This document shows, in pieces, positions 27,177 to 35,440 of a DNA stretch of 48,026 bases. Below the pieces are notes generated by a model. The model saw only the letters and a list, made by a program, of their open reading frames with translations. It did not search any database and was not told the DNA's origin. The position numbers were made by a program, and so were the translations under genes. The stretch is from Secundilactobacillus hailunensis (GTDB lineage Bacteria; Bacillota; Bacilli; Lactobacillales; Lactobacillaceae), in the NCBI RefSeq assembly GCF_005405185.1, contig NZ_BJDO01000018.1:1-48026 (forward strand). The letters run 5' to 3'. Position 1 is the stretch's first letter; the number at the start of each line of letters is the position of its first letter.

Positions 27177-27204
27177 AAAAAAGACTGCACATCACTGGGC
27201 AGTC
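27177..27204 (-). terminator. Terminator of the rrf2-acetyltransferase operon
   Basis: On the minus strand GACTGC pairs with GCAGTC across a 10-nt loop and is followed by TTTTTT. It starts 6 nt after the acetyltransferase stop codon. Confidence 0.75.
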
Positions 27205-27209
27205 CATCT

Positions 27210-27836
27210 TTAAGCTTTATAATTATCAATCAATTGCGTTAAAGTCTTGATATCCTGGTCAATATCAATGTTAGCCAATATATCCCGGTTCTTCACAAAG
27301 AAGTCTGGATCCAGTTTACTAAAATCAAGTTTCAGCAACGCTTCAATCGTTGCCGGTTTAAACCGATACTTGATCACCTTGGCCGGATTACCGCCCACAA
27401 TGGCGTATGGTGGGACGTCCTTGGTCACAATACTGCCCGCAGCGACCACTGCGCCCTGACCAATGTTAACGTCAGAAACCACCGTCACGTTAGCGCCAAT
27501 CCAAACGTCATCGCCTAAAGTGATTGGCCCCTTGGCCTGCACATCCGCCTGCTTGGTCACAAAGAACGCATCGTAGGGAAAGCTCAAGAAGCGTTTGTAG
27601 TCATGCTCCCCACCCATTAAGAAGGTCACGTTATCAGCGATAGAACAAAAGTTACCAATGGTCAGCCGTTCATTATCCGCATCCCAGGAGCGAATATCCA
27701 GGTTGCCGTAAGTAAAGCTGCCCACGGTCACTTTGTCGATTGGAAAAGTATAATCGGCCACCGTAGTCGTGTTGTGGCCGTTGCGCTCACGCCACTGTTT
27801 TCTAAAATCTGCCAATGAAAGTTCAGTGTTCATCAA
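27210..27836 (-). CDS. CatB-related O-acetyltransferase (hexapeptide repeat)
   Basis: This 208-residue protein has left-handed beta-helix hexapeptide repeats: VTVGSFTYGN, LTIGNFCSIADNVTF, ITLGDDVWIGANVTV and NIGQGAVVAAGSIVTKDVPPYAIVGGNPAKV. The last segment is the hallmark of the CatB/Vat xenobiotic and sugar acetyltransferases that use acetyl-CoA. The HDYKRFLSFP loop near residue 80 fits the catalytic His region. It shares an operon with the Rrf2 regulator 16 nt upstream. The acceptor is unknown; streptogramin or chloramphenicol resistance should not be assumed. Confidence 0.8.
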   Translation of the reverse strand: MMNTELSLADFRKQWRERNGHNTTTVADYTFPIDKVTVGSFTYGNLDIRSWDADNERLTIGNFCSIADNVTFLMGGEHDYKRFLSFPYDAFFVTKQADVQAKGPITLGDDVWIGANVTVVSDVNIGQGAVVAAGSIVTKDVPPYAIVGGNPAKVIKYRFKPATIEALLKLDFSKLDPDFFVKNRDILANIDIDQDIKTLTQLIDNYKA

Positions 27837-27852
27837 AATCCCCCGTCTAAAT

Positions 27853-28233
27853 CTATTTTAAGTCAATAAGCCGTTTATTTTCGAGATACTGCCACATCTG
27901 TTCTTCTGCGGTTTGAATCGTGGCCGCAATCTCACATTGCTCGCCCGCACCTTCCAGCGCGTCTTGGTAATCGGGCCGGCCATCCAGCGCCTCAATAATC
28001 ATCGCAAAGGTAATCTTGTCGGGCTGCTGGGCAATGCGGTAGCCACCCTTCACACCGGGAACCGATGTGATCAAATTAGCCTTCGTTAGCCTAGTCAATA
28101 TTTTGGATAAGTACGTTGGCGACACTTGAAAGCGGTCCGCCAACTCTTTAATACTGGTATTTTGCTGGGACTGCTTTTGAACTAAATAGGTCATTACGTG
28201 CAGTCCCATATTGGTTGCCTGTGTGAATTTCAT
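27853..28233 (-). CDS. Rrf2-family transcriptional regulator
   Basis: This 126-residue protein has the Rrf2 winged-helix region: SIKELADRFQVSPTYLSKILTRL at about 27-49 and GVKGGYRIAQ in the wing. A single cysteine (near residue 99) is present, so the three-cysteine Fe-S site of IscR or NsrR is missing. It probably senses another signal and regulates itself and the acetyltransferase, since a perfect palindrome overlaps the region just after the promoter. Confidence 0.88.
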   Translation of the reverse strand: MKFTQATNMGLHVMTYLVQKQSQQNTSIKELADRFQVSPTYLSKILTRLTKANLITSVPGVKGGYRIAQQPDKITFAMIIEALDGRPDYQDALEGAGEQCEIAATIQTAEEQMWQYLENKRLIDLK

Positions 28234-28249
28234 TTAATCGCCTCTATTA

Positions 28250-28266
28250 TAGATAACGTTTATCTA
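28250..28266. promoter_or_regulatory. Candidate Rrf2 operator palindrome
   Basis: TAGATAA-CGT-TTATCTA is a perfect inverted repeat with 7-bp arms. It abuts the rrf2 -10 hexamer and lies before the ribosome site, the expected place for an autorepressor site. Confidence 0.7.
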
Positions 28267-28294
28267 CAATATCTTAATTTAGTTTAAATGTCAA
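28266..28294 (-). promoter_or_regulatory. Promoter of rrf2 operon
   Basis: TTGACA (28289-28294) and TATTGT (28266-28271) are spaced by 17 nt on the minus strand. This is a good sigma-A pair. Confidence 0.75.
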
Positions 28295-28357
28295 TCACTC
28301 AATCCAAAAAAATGCGTAAAAGTTGATTCTTAGTCTTACGAAAGTAAATGGTGTATT

Positions 28358-28381
28358 TTAAGTACAATATACTGTACTTAA
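28358..28381. promoter_or_regulatory. YefM-YoeB operator palindrome
   Basis: TTAAGTACA and TGTACTTAA form a perfect 9-bp inverted repeat with a 6-nt spacer. The core GTAC halves match the TGTACA type motif bound by YefM antitoxins. It lies just upstream of a TATACT -10 (28395-28400) in front of yefM. Confidence 0.7.
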
Positions 28382-28428
28382 TCAACAAACATGATATACT
28401 CAACTTAAATATAAACGAGGTGATTAAT

Positions 28429-28692
28429 ATGGACACAGTCACTTACAGTAACTTTCGGCGCAATTTAAAAGCTTATATGCAAAAAGTAAATGACGACGCA
28501 GATAGTTTGATTGTTACCACTAAAGAACCGGATAATTCCATTGTCGTTATGAATAAAGATGATTATGATGCCATGCAGGAAACGATGTACGTTCTCAGTA
28601 ATCACAAATTAATGGATCGAATCCGTGAAGGCGATGACCAGTTTGCTCAAAACGATGGTCATCAACACGAATTATTGGATGATGAGCAATGA
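28429..28692 (+). CDS. yefM: Antitoxin of Phd/YefM family
   Basis: This 87-residue protein begins MDTVTYSNFRRNLKAYMQKV, the Phd/YefM DNA-binding domain, and contains VVMNKDDYDAM. The C-terminal acidic part would wrap the toxin. The frame is open upstream to 28348, but GAGGTGA 5 nt before ATG 28429 fixes the start. The stop overlaps the toxin start by 4 nt (ATGA). It neutralises YoeB and represses the operon with it. Confidence 0.92.
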   Translation: MDTVTYSNFRRNLKAYMQKVNDDADSLIVTTKEPDNSIVVMNKDDYDAMQETMYVLSNHKLMDRIREGDDQFAQNDGHQHELLDDEQ

Positions 28693-28946
28693 TTAAATCA
28701 TGGACTGATAATGCCTGGGATGATTATATGTACTGGCACAATCAAAACGATAAAAAAACCATTCGTCAGATCAATAAGCTTATTCATGATATTGACCGAC
28801 ACCCATTTGAAGGAATTGGTAAACCAGAACCACTTAAACATGAGTTACGAGGTAAATGGTCTCGGCGAATCACGCAAGAACATCGACTAATCTATAGTAT
28901 CGATAAACAAACGATTCGCATCTACGCCTGTCGTTATCATTATTGA
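28689..28946 (+). CDS. yoeB: Toxin YoeB (mRNA interferase)
   Basis: This 85-residue RelE-superfamily toxin cleaves mRNA in the ribosome. The active-site residues of YoeB align with Glu47 (GKPEPL), Arg66 (EHRLIY) and the C-terminal His84-Tyr85 (CRYHY). Length and order (antitoxin first, coupled) are typical. The protein appears intact and functional. Confidence 0.94.
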   Translation: MIKSWTDNAWDDYMYWHNQNDKKTIRQINKLIHDIDRHPFEGIGKPEPLKHELRGKWSRRITQEHRLIYSIDKQTIRIYACRYHY

Positions 28947-28958
28947 TGAATTTAAACT

Positions 28959-28991
28959 AAAAACACCCAATCTGTTGACTGGGTGTTTTTT
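28959..28991. terminator. Bidirectional terminator between yoeB and the HesB-like gene
   Basis: AAAAACACCCA pairs with TGGGTGTTTTT across a 10-nt loop. T-runs are present on both strands. It lies between two converging genes. Confidence 0.85.
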
Positions 28992-29028
28992 GACTATTTA
29001 TCGCTGAATGGAAGTAACGTGGTTAGCC

Positions 29029-29346
29029 TTACAATTCGTCGTTTTCCGTCCACTCATACTGGACATTTTCTGGATCTTTTTCAGAATCATAGTCCACAAC
29101 CAGATCATAGCCGGCAAAGAACCATAGATCATCTTTTTCAATGTAGAAAGTAACACCATCTTTTACCACTTTAACACCAAAGTTATGCGGATTTAACTCC
29201 CTTGCCAGCGCAATTGAAAAGCCGTGATGCACTTTGGTACGTCCATATAACTTGCCGTAAAAACGAATCGCTGCGCTTTGATCCGCGCTCACGTTCATTT
29301 CATCTTCAAACCACTTCGCTGCAGCATCGGTAATTTGTAATTTCAT
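29029..29346 (-). CDS. HesB/YfhF-family iron-sulfur-like protein lacking cysteines
   Basis: This 105-residue protein resembles the HesB/IscA-like fold used in Gram-positive bacteria: MKLQITDAAAKWFEDEM at the start, AAIRFYGKLYG, and FYIEKDDLWFFAGYDLVVDYD. It has no cysteine at all, so it cannot bind iron-sulfur clusters in the way of IscA. The role of these cysteine-free relatives is unknown. It is a single-gene unit with its own leader. Confidence 0.8.
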   Translation of the reverse strand: MKLQITDAAAKWFEDEMNVSADQSAAIRFYGKLYGRTKVHHGFSIALARELNPHNFGVKVVKDGVTFYIEKDDLWFFAGYDLVVDYDSEKDPENVQYEWTENDEL

Positions 29347-29495
29347 AAAAGATATCCTCCTTGGATAACCTGTTTAACTGCCATTAAAGTACGCATCATT
29401 CTTGCGTCAGCTTCAATATACCATACCCTAACAGCGGGGTGAAAAATAATACTTGTGTTTTATTTAATTTGTGTACAATTGATTTTATCAAAGCT

Positions 29496-29801
29496 TTAAG
29501 CTACCGGTACCAAGTGGATGTGAGCATGAAAGACCTTCTGGAAAGCAGCTTGACCAACATGGCTAAACACTTGATAACCGCGGGGATGATACTGCTCATC
29601 TAAGTAATCTTTAGCCTGATCCAGTAAATCGATCATGGCGATCTGCACGTCTCGTGGCGCATCAAAGAAGGTTACGTAATGTTCCTTGGGGACAATTAAA
29701 AAGTGGCCCGGTGCCACCGGATGAATATCGTAGAAACCCTTCGCCAGCTTATTTTCGATAACGGCTGGTTTGCTGCAGAAAACACAGTTATCATCAATCA
29801 T
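29496..29801 (-). CDS. HIT-family nucleotide-binding protein
   Basis: This 101-residue protein has an N-terminal CVFC segment, HPVAPGHFLIVPKEHYVTFFD, and the C-terminal histidine triad HAHIHLVP. HIT proteins hydrolyse nucleotide phosphoramidates or adenylylated compounds. ATG 29801 has AGGTGATT just upstream; a GTG at 29810 is an alternative. It is shorter than the usual 140-residue HIT protein of firmicutes and ends almost right after the triad. Confidence 0.88.
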   Translation of the reverse strand: MIDDNCVFCSKPAVIENKLAKGFYDIHPVAPGHFLIVPKEHYVTFFDAPRDVQIAMIDLLDQAKDYLDEQYHPRGYQVFSHVGQAAFQKVFHAHIHLVPVA

Positions 29802-29910
29802 TTCAATCACCTATTCTCTCAACTGACCAGTCATTTACCCTAGTCAGAAACTATTATTCATACTTAATTGTACCACCGTTATTATTTCTGATAGAACTAA
29901 AGCAGATTGT

Positions 29911-29939
29911 TTGTAAAAACGCTTTCAATCACGTACAAT
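29911..29939 (+). promoter_or_regulatory. Promoter of the acetoin reductase gene with internal cre site
   Basis: TTGTAA (29911-29916) and TACAAT (29934-29939) are spaced by 17 nt. The spacer contains TAAAAACGCTTTCA (29914-29927), one mismatch from the CcpA site TGAAAACGCTTTCA. CcpA binding here would block RNA polymerase. Confidence 0.75.
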
Positions 29940-29981
29940 TTGAAAGTACTCTATTAAAAATAACTTGGAGGTTTCCCGATT

Positions 29982-30758
29982 ATGACAAAAGTTGCAATGG
30001 TTACAGGTGCTGCTCAAGGAATTGGTGCTGAAGTCAGTTTACACTTAGCAAAGGCAGGCTTCGATATCGCGGTGGCCGATTTACCGGCACAAGAGGAAAA
30101 AGCCCAAACGGTGATTGCTAGCGTTAAAGATGCTGGTCAAAAAGCCATCTTCGTTCCCGTTGACGTCACGGATCAAGCTGCGGTTGCCAAAGCCGTCGAC
30201 CAAGCTGCTGATCAATTAAACGGCTTTGATGTGATGGTCAACAATGCCGGTGTTGCCAAAGTTGATAAGTTTGAAGATATCAAACCTAAAGATCTGGAAT
30301 TCAGCTATAAGATCAACGTCTTTGGTGTCATCTACGGGATTCAGGCTGCGGCCAAGAAATTCAAGGAATTAAAGGTTCCGGGCCGAATCATCAACGCGTC
30401 CTCCATTGCTGGGATGCACGCCTTCCCAGTCTGGGCAACTTACTCATCAACGAAAGCCGCAGTTATCAGCATCACTCAAGACGCTGCCTTGGAATATGCT
30501 CCTGATCACATTAACATCAACGCCTATGCACCAGGTGTCGTTGGCACAACTGGTATGTGGGATGAGATTGATGCGAAAATGTCTGAAATTAACGGCAAAC
30601 CATTGGGACAAAACAAGAAGGATTACGTGGGTACAATTCCGCTAGGCCGAACCGTTGAACCTAACGATATCGCCAACATGGTCACCTTCTTAGCCAGTCC
30701 AGAAGCTGAATTTATCACTGGTCAGACTTACGCCGTTGATGGCGGTGGCCTGCTTTAA
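29982..30758 (+). CDS. (S)-acetoin-forming diacetyl reductase / 2,3-butanediol dehydrogenase (SDR)
   Basis: This 258-residue short-chain dehydrogenase has the NAD motif VTGAAQGIG at 7-15, NNAGVAK near 87, the catalytic Ser in INASSIAG and YSSTK near 153. The substrate loop and the C-terminal FITGQTYAVDGGGLL match acetoin reductases (BudC/ButA type). It interconverts diacetyl, acetoin and 2,3-butanediol with NADH. Other small ketone substrates are possible. It is monocistronic, with a cre-bearing promoter and its own terminator. Confidence 0.85.
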   Translation: MTKVAMVTGAAQGIGAEVSLHLAKAGFDIAVADLPAQEEKAQTVIASVKDAGQKAIFVPVDVTDQAAVAKAVDQAADQLNGFDVMVNNAGVAKVDKFEDIKPKDLEFSYKINVFGVIYGIQAAAKKFKELKVPGRIINASSIAGMHAFPVWATYSSTKAAVISITQDAALEYAPDHININAYAPGVVGTTGMWDEIDAKMSEINGKPLGQNKKDYVGTIPLGRTVEPNDIANMVTFLASPEAEFITGQTYAVDGGGLL

Positions 30759-30778
30759 AATAAACTTTAAACGACTAA

Positions 30779-30818
30779 AAAAACGTTCCTGCAAGCTAAT
30801 TCTTGTAGGAACGTTTTT
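30779..30818 (+). terminator. Terminator of the acetoin reductase gene
   Basis: AAAACGTTCCTGCAAG pairs with CTTGTAGGAACGTTTTT (one wobble) across a 6-nt loop and is followed by T residues. Confidence 0.85.
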
Positions 30819-30920
30819 ATATTTGCATCACCTTTAATCAATCAGAAATACCTTTTCTTGAATACTTCATTTAGTGTAAAATGAGTCTTATACAAATATT
30901 ATTCAAAGGATGTCATACAT

Positions 30921-31796
30921 ATGAATCGTCACCGTGCTTTTTGGCTGATGCTACTGGTAACCGCCTCTTGGGGAGCGTCCTATATGTGGATGAAGATTGC
31001 CCTCGTCAGTGTCGCGCCCTTATTCTTGGTTGGTCTGCGCTTTACAGTAGCATTTCTAGCCACCATCATTATTTTCGCTAGAGTTTTAAAACGCCCTTCC
31101 CATCAGGAAGTAGCAGCCAGTTTTATTTTAGGAACCCTGTTATTTTGCGCCTTCACCCTTGTCATGATTGGTCTGCAGCATACCGATGCCTCAACTGCCG
31201 GTTTCTTGCTGAGTACTACCACGGTCTTTGTGGCGATTTTTGGAGCGATTCTTAAGAAACGCTTTCCACGGCTGAGTACGGTTATCGCCACCATCGTTGT
31301 CGTTATTGGTCTGTACCTGCTGGTGGCGAATGGTGCGGGATTAAAATTGAATTTCAACGCGCTGCTGTGCCTCGCCTGTGCTGCCATCTACGCAATCTAC
31401 ATTATCGCCTCTGATATCTTGTCAAAGAAACATTTAGTCACCTTCAGCGTCAGCATCTGGCAACTGGGCGTCGCTGGTGGTGAAGGGCTCATCTTCGGTG
31501 GTCTACTGGACGGCATTACACTGCCGCAAACCACTTCCCAATGGGGTGCGGTATTAGCGCTAGGTTTGATCTGCAGCGCCTTTGGTTTTGTTGCACAAAC
31601 GCAGGTACAGCACTATCTGGCACCAGATACGGTGGGCCTCATTTATTCACTGGAACCAATTTTCTCCGCAATTTTTGCCTTCCTAACCTTAGGCGAAGTC
31701 TTATCTGGTCAGCAATATTTCGGAGCAGCCATCATTTTTCTAAGCGTGGTTGCTTCAGAGATTGTGAAAGCCCGCTGGCCACGAACTGAAAGTTAA
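30921..31796 (+). CDS. EamA-family (DMT superfamily) permease
   Basis: This 291-residue protein has about ten membrane helices in two EamA repeats. The first starts with WGASYMWMKIAL near 18-29, and the second ends with YSLEPIFSAIFAFLTLGE near 245-262, a conserved EamA signature. It would export or import a small metabolite; the substrate cannot be told from sequence. AAAGGATG upstream serves as ribosome site. Confidence 0.88.
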   Translation: MNRHRAFWLMLLVTASWGASYMWMKIALVSVAPLFLVGLRFTVAFLATIIIFARVLKRPSHQEVAASFILGTLLFCAFTLVMIGLQHTDASTAGFLLSTTTVFVAIFGAILKKRFPRLSTVIATIVVVIGLYLLVANGAGLKLNFNALLCLACAAIYAIYIIASDILSKKHLVTFSVSIWQLGVAGGEGLIFGGLLDGITLPQTTSQWGAVLALGLICSAFGFVAQTQVQHYLAPDTVGLIYSLEPIFSAIFAFLTLGEVLSGQQYFGAAIIFLSVVASEIVKARWPRTES

Positions 31797-31828
31797 CTAT
31801 CATTTAAATATGCTTTACTTAAGCTACC

Positions 31829-31866
31829 AAAAAGCGCCAATCTTTCAGAAATGGGTTGGCGTTTTT
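31829..31866 (+). terminator. Terminator downstream of the EamA permease
   Basis: AAAAAGCGCCAATC pairs with GGTTGGCGTTTTT with one bulged G and one wobble. It separates the permease from the converging ABC operon. Confidence 0.75.
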
Positions 31867-31898
31867 CGCTATCTAGTTTCGCTCTCACGAACGAGAAC

Positions 31899-34469
31899 CT
31901 AATTTTCCTTCAGCGCTTCTACCATATCCACGTGCTTGAGTTTCTGATGGGTCACCCACATGACGATCAGTGTAAAGGCTACCATCAATAACGTGGCCAC
32001 CACGAACCCCGGCCAACGAATAATCACGGGGAAGACCACCTGCGCAGTCGTCGCCTGATTCAAAATAAAGCTTAGCAGTCCCCAACCGGCACCGTATCCA
32101 AGAATAATGCCAAAGACCGTCAGCAAAATATTCTCTCGGAAAACGTACATGGTTACTTCATTATCAAAAAAGCCGAGTACCTTCACCGTTGACAGTTCGC
32201 GAATCCGCTCCGAAATATTAATATTAGTCAGGTTATACAGCACCACAAATGACAGTACACCAGATAGTAAGATCATGATCAGGACAATCACGTTCATGGA
32301 ACTGCTCATGGTCTTGATCGTGGTTTCTTGATCTGAAGCAAAGCTGGTGCCAAGCGCACCACCATGCTTCAGTAACTGTCTGGCCAGCTGTTTTTGCTGC
32401 CGATCAGATTGGCCGTTCAGTTTAACAAACAACGTATTCACTACCGGCTCAACATTGAAGGCATGATGATAGGCGGTCGGACTCATATAGGCAAACACGC
32501 CCATGTAATTCGGGGTAACCGCCGCCACTTTCAGGGCCGCTTTTTGACCAGTTGTGGTGGTGAAATTAACCTTATCGCCAGCCTTTACATCAAGTTGAGA
32601 CGCAATCTTCTTACTGATCACCAACCCTTTTGTGTTGAGTGAATGACTTAGTGTGACATATTTTTTGAACTGCTGCTGATTATTCGGGGTGACTAAATTA
32701 ACATCGCTGATTTGTTTAGCATTGGCTTTCACTTTACCAGTGGTCATATTGACCTTCGTCGCACCCTTATAGGCAGCCGACTGATTCAAAATTGTCATTG
32801 CCTTTTTACTCTGATCATTATGGACCAGCGACACGGTAGCTGAATAGTGAAAGATCTGGCCATACTGCTGACTGGCAGTTGAGCCAATCGAATCATTAAG
32901 GCCAAACCCCGTCAGGATCAGCGCGGTCCCGCCAGCGATACCAATGATCGTCATCCACATCCGACTTTTATACCGAAATAGGTTCCGATACGAGACTTTC
33001 TGATTAAAACTCATCCGCCGCCACAATGGCGTGATCCGTTCCATTAAAATACGTTTAGCTGATTTAGGCGCACGGGGCTGCATCAAAGCGGCTGGCTTCT
33101 CCGCCAGTTCACGCCGGACAACGATAATCGCTGCCCCCACCGTTGCTAACAATGAGAACGCCACGGCTAGTGTGATCACCGTCCACATCACTGGTATCAC
33201 CGTCGTTAGTGGAATACTCATGTGATACATTGAAATCACTAATCGCGGCAGTGTCACGTTGCCAATTGCACTCCCTAAAAGAGCACCAATCAAGCCAGCC
33301 ATTAAGGCATAGGTCAAATAATTTCGCGCAATGGCCCACTTAGTATAGCCCAGCGCTTTAAACGTCCCGATTTGACGGCGTGCTTCCTCGACCATCCGCG
33401 TGATCGTCGTGAATGTGATCAGCGCTGCAATAAGGAAGAAGAACACTGGAAATATATTAGCAATCGTCGCGATACGATCCGAGGTGTCGCCAAATGACGT
33501 AAACCCCGGGAGGTCTTCACGCGTCTGCCAAGTATAGGTCGTCTGCGTCCGGGTGTTAGCCCTTTTCAAGGCTGCGGTGAGCTTGGCTTGATTCTTCTGT
33601 AGTGCTGCCTGCTGCTGGCGAAGTGCTGCAGACTCTCCGGCTGCTTGTTTTAACTGCGCTAACTGCTGTGAGGCCCGCGTTAATTTTTGCTGTTGCGGCG
33701 CAAAGGACCGTTTTACCTTTGCTGATAGCTGCCAATCACGCTGCTTGGCGCGTGGTTTGAAGGCAGTCTTCAGCGCACTCACTTTTTTATTCACCGCAGT
33801 TTGGTAGTCATTACTAAATGCATTCAGTCCCTGCAACGATTTAAACCTAACCGTTAGCACCGTGGCAGTTGAAAGGTTCAACTGCTGCGGTTGAAGATAA
33901 GCGAAATAGGCCACCGTCCCATCGCCAACGTTCGCTGCACCACGGGTGGTGTAATCAATATACCGCGGTGAATCTGCAAAACCGACAATCTGATACGAAC
34001 GTTGCTTGAGGTTGGCCTGCCGGTTAAACCGGTAAGTGTCCCCTAAATGATAACCGTAATTCCGTTTGGCCCGTTCATCCAGTACGATCTGATGAGCTGA
34101 TTTGGGTAAATGACCGCTGCGTAATTTTAACTGATTCTGTTTGGCACCGGATTGGTAGCCATACAGCGCAACCACGTCTTCATCCTTGCCACCGGTGACA
34201 TCTTTAAACTTGCTGATTTCTGCTTGCGCGCCACTCACTTGCTCGGCCGTTTGGACGTCTTTGTGGGTAAAACCAGTTGTCGAAAATAACTGCACATCGC
34301 TTAGATGCTCAGTCTTAACCGTGGTATCCATCGAGTCATTCAAACTGGGACCGGTCGCTTTAACACCCACAAAGATCAGCGTTCCTAGTAAGATAATCAT
34401 AATAATGGCAATGAAACGCCCCTTATTAGCAGCAATCTCTCGCCACATATTTTTCGTCATTGGCTTCAT
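31899..34469 (-). CDS. ABC transporter permease, FtsX/MacB-like, with coiled-coil domain
   Basis: This 856-residue membrane protein has an N-terminal helix (about 15-38), a large outer domain, a glutamine- and alanine-rich coiled coil at about 245-305, three helices, an FtsX core with TTITRMVEEARRQIGTFKALGY, a fourth helix near 510 with a second outer domain, and three C-terminal helices with NLTNINISERIRELSTVKVLGF. This is the large two-FtsX permease common in lactobacilli, with unknown cargo. ATG 34469 follows the ATPase stop by 5 nt; an earlier GTG at 34481 overlaps it. Confidence 0.88.
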   Translation of the reverse strand: MKPMTKNMWREIAANKGRFIAIIMIILLGTLIFVGVKATGPSLNDSMDTTVKTEHLSDVQLFSTTGFTHKDVQTAEQVSGAQAEISKFKDVTGGKDEDVVALYGYQSGAKQNQLKLRSGHLPKSAHQIVLDERAKRNYGYHLGDTYRFNRQANLKQRSYQIVGFADSPRYIDYTTRGAANVGDGTVAYFAYLQPQQLNLSTATVLTVRFKSLQGLNAFSNDYQTAVNKKVSALKTAFKPRAKQRDWQLSAKVKRSFAPQQQKLTRASQQLAQLKQAAGESAALRQQQAALQKNQAKLTAALKRANTRTQTTYTWQTREDLPGFTSFGDTSDRIATIANIFPVFFFLIAALITFTTITRMVEEARRQIGTFKALGYTKWAIARNYLTYALMAGLIGALLGSAIGNVTLPRLVISMYHMSIPLTTVIPVMWTVITLAVAFSLLATVGAAIIVVRRELAEKPAALMQPRAPKSAKRILMERITPLWRRMSFNQKVSYRNLFRYKSRMWMTIIGIAGGTALILTGFGLNDSIGSTASQQYGQIFHYSATVSLVHNDQSKKAMTILNQSAAYKGATKVNMTTGKVKANAKQISDVNLVTPNNQQQFKKYVTLSHSLNTKGLVISKKIASQLDVKAGDKVNFTTTTGQKAALKVAAVTPNYMGVFAYMSPTAYHHAFNVEPVVNTLFVKLNGQSDRQQKQLARQLLKHGGALGTSFASDQETTIKTMSSSMNVIVLIMILLSGVLSFVVLYNLTNINISERIRELSTVKVLGFFDNEVTMYVFRENILLTVFGIILGYGAGWGLLSFILNQATTAQVVFPVIIRWPGFVVATLLMVAFTLIVMWVTHQKLKHVDMVEALKEN

Positions 34470-34474
34470 GCTGA

Positions 34475-35176
34475 TCACCACACAATCTGCTCAACGGGAA
34501 CTGGCGTGGGGTTATCTTCAACCGAGCGAACTTGGGCATCGTTAATGCGGATGATGCGGTCCGCCATTTTAGCAATCGCCGCGTTATGGGTGATGATGAC
34601 CACCGTCTTGTTGTCCCGTTGACTAGCCGTTTGCAGCAAGCTCAAAACTTGCTTACCGGTTTCAAAATCCAAGGCGCCGGTGGGTTCATCGCAAAGGAGT
34701 AACTTCGGGTTCTTAGCTAAAGCGCGAGCAATTGCTACCCGTTGCTGTTCGCCACCGGAAAGTTGGGACGGAAAATTATCTAAGCGATTACCCAGTCCCA
34801 CTTCCCGGAGTGTTTCTTCCGCATCCAACGCGTCAGCCACGATTGAATTAGCCAGTTCAACGTTTTCCTTGGTCGTTAAGTTCGGAATCAGGTTATAGAA
34901 TTGAAAAACAAAGCCCACGTCACTGCGCCGATATGCCGTTAACTGGCGGTCGTTAAATTTAGCAATATCGACGCCATCAATCAAAACTGCACCGCTCGTT
35001 GGCGTATCCATGCCGCCTAAAATATTCAGTACGGTTGACTTACCAGCACCGCTTGGTCCTAAGATCACGGTCAATTGGCCCTGTTCACACGTAAAATTCA
35101 ATTTATTATTGGCAATAATTTCAGTTTCACCCATTTGATATTTTTTAGACTCATCTTGCACCTCAATGTAACTCAT
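34475..35176 (-). CDS. ABC transporter ATP-binding protein (MacB/LolD type)
   Basis: This 233-residue ATPase has Walker [10 protein letters not shown] near 39-47, signature [15 protein letters not shown] near 139-153 and Walker [14 protein letters not shown]. These fit the MacB/LolD subfamily that drives FtsX-type permeases. It forms an operon with the permease that follows. ATG 35176 is chosen because GAGGTGG lies about 6-8 nt upstream; an ATG at 35191 overlaps that site. Confidence 0.93.
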   Translation of the reverse strand: MSYIEVQDESKKYQMGETEIIANNKLNFTCEQGQLTVILGPSGAGKSTVLNILGGMDTPTSGAVLIDGVDIAKFNDRQLTAYRRSDVGFVFQFYNLIPNLTTKENVELANSIVADALDAEETLREVGLGNRLDNFPSQLSGGEQQRVAIARALAKNPKLLLCDEPTGALDFETGKQVLSLLQTASQRDNKTVVIITHNAAIAKMADRIIRINDAQVRSVEDNPTPVPVEQIVW

Positions 35177-35209
35177 ACACACCCACCTCATTTAAGCTTT
35201 CTTATATTG

Positions 35210-35238
35210 AGTATCGCTTGACCCACGTTGAAATTCAA
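35210..35238 (-). promoter_or_regulatory. Promoter of the ABC transporter operon
   Basis: TTGAAT (35233-35238) and GATACT (35210-35215) are 17 nt apart on the minus strand, 35-60 nt before the ATPase start. Confidence 0.6.
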
Positions 35239-35371
35239 GGCGAAGTTTGGTGAACACTGGGATGGTCACCTATTGAACTAACTTAATTATCGAATCAGTC
35301 CCTATTTTTCAGACTAATTACTTGAATGACGCACCAAACTAACCATTCAATCATCCAAACAAACCAATCGT

Positions 35372-35400
35372 TTGCAATCGTTAACCATTTTCACCATAAT
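35372..35400 (+). promoter_or_regulatory. Candidate promoter of the aldo/keto reductase gene
   Basis: TTGCAA (35372-35377) and CATAAT (35395-35400) are 17 nt apart, 41 nt before the start codon. Confidence 0.5.
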
Positions 35401-35440
35401 CGGTGGTAAGTAAAAATTTAATTTTAAAAGAGGGATTGTT

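Noticed and set aside
27210-27836. Streptogramin or chloramphenicol acetyltransferase as a resistance gene
   Set aside because: The hexapeptide motifs fit the broad CatB-like group, but the fold is shared by many sugar acetyltransferases and nothing here shows the drug as substrate.
32107-34545. Several plus-strand frames antisense to the FtsX permease
   Set aside because: They are antisense to a complete membrane protein and look like non-coding Ser/Thr/Val-rich translations.
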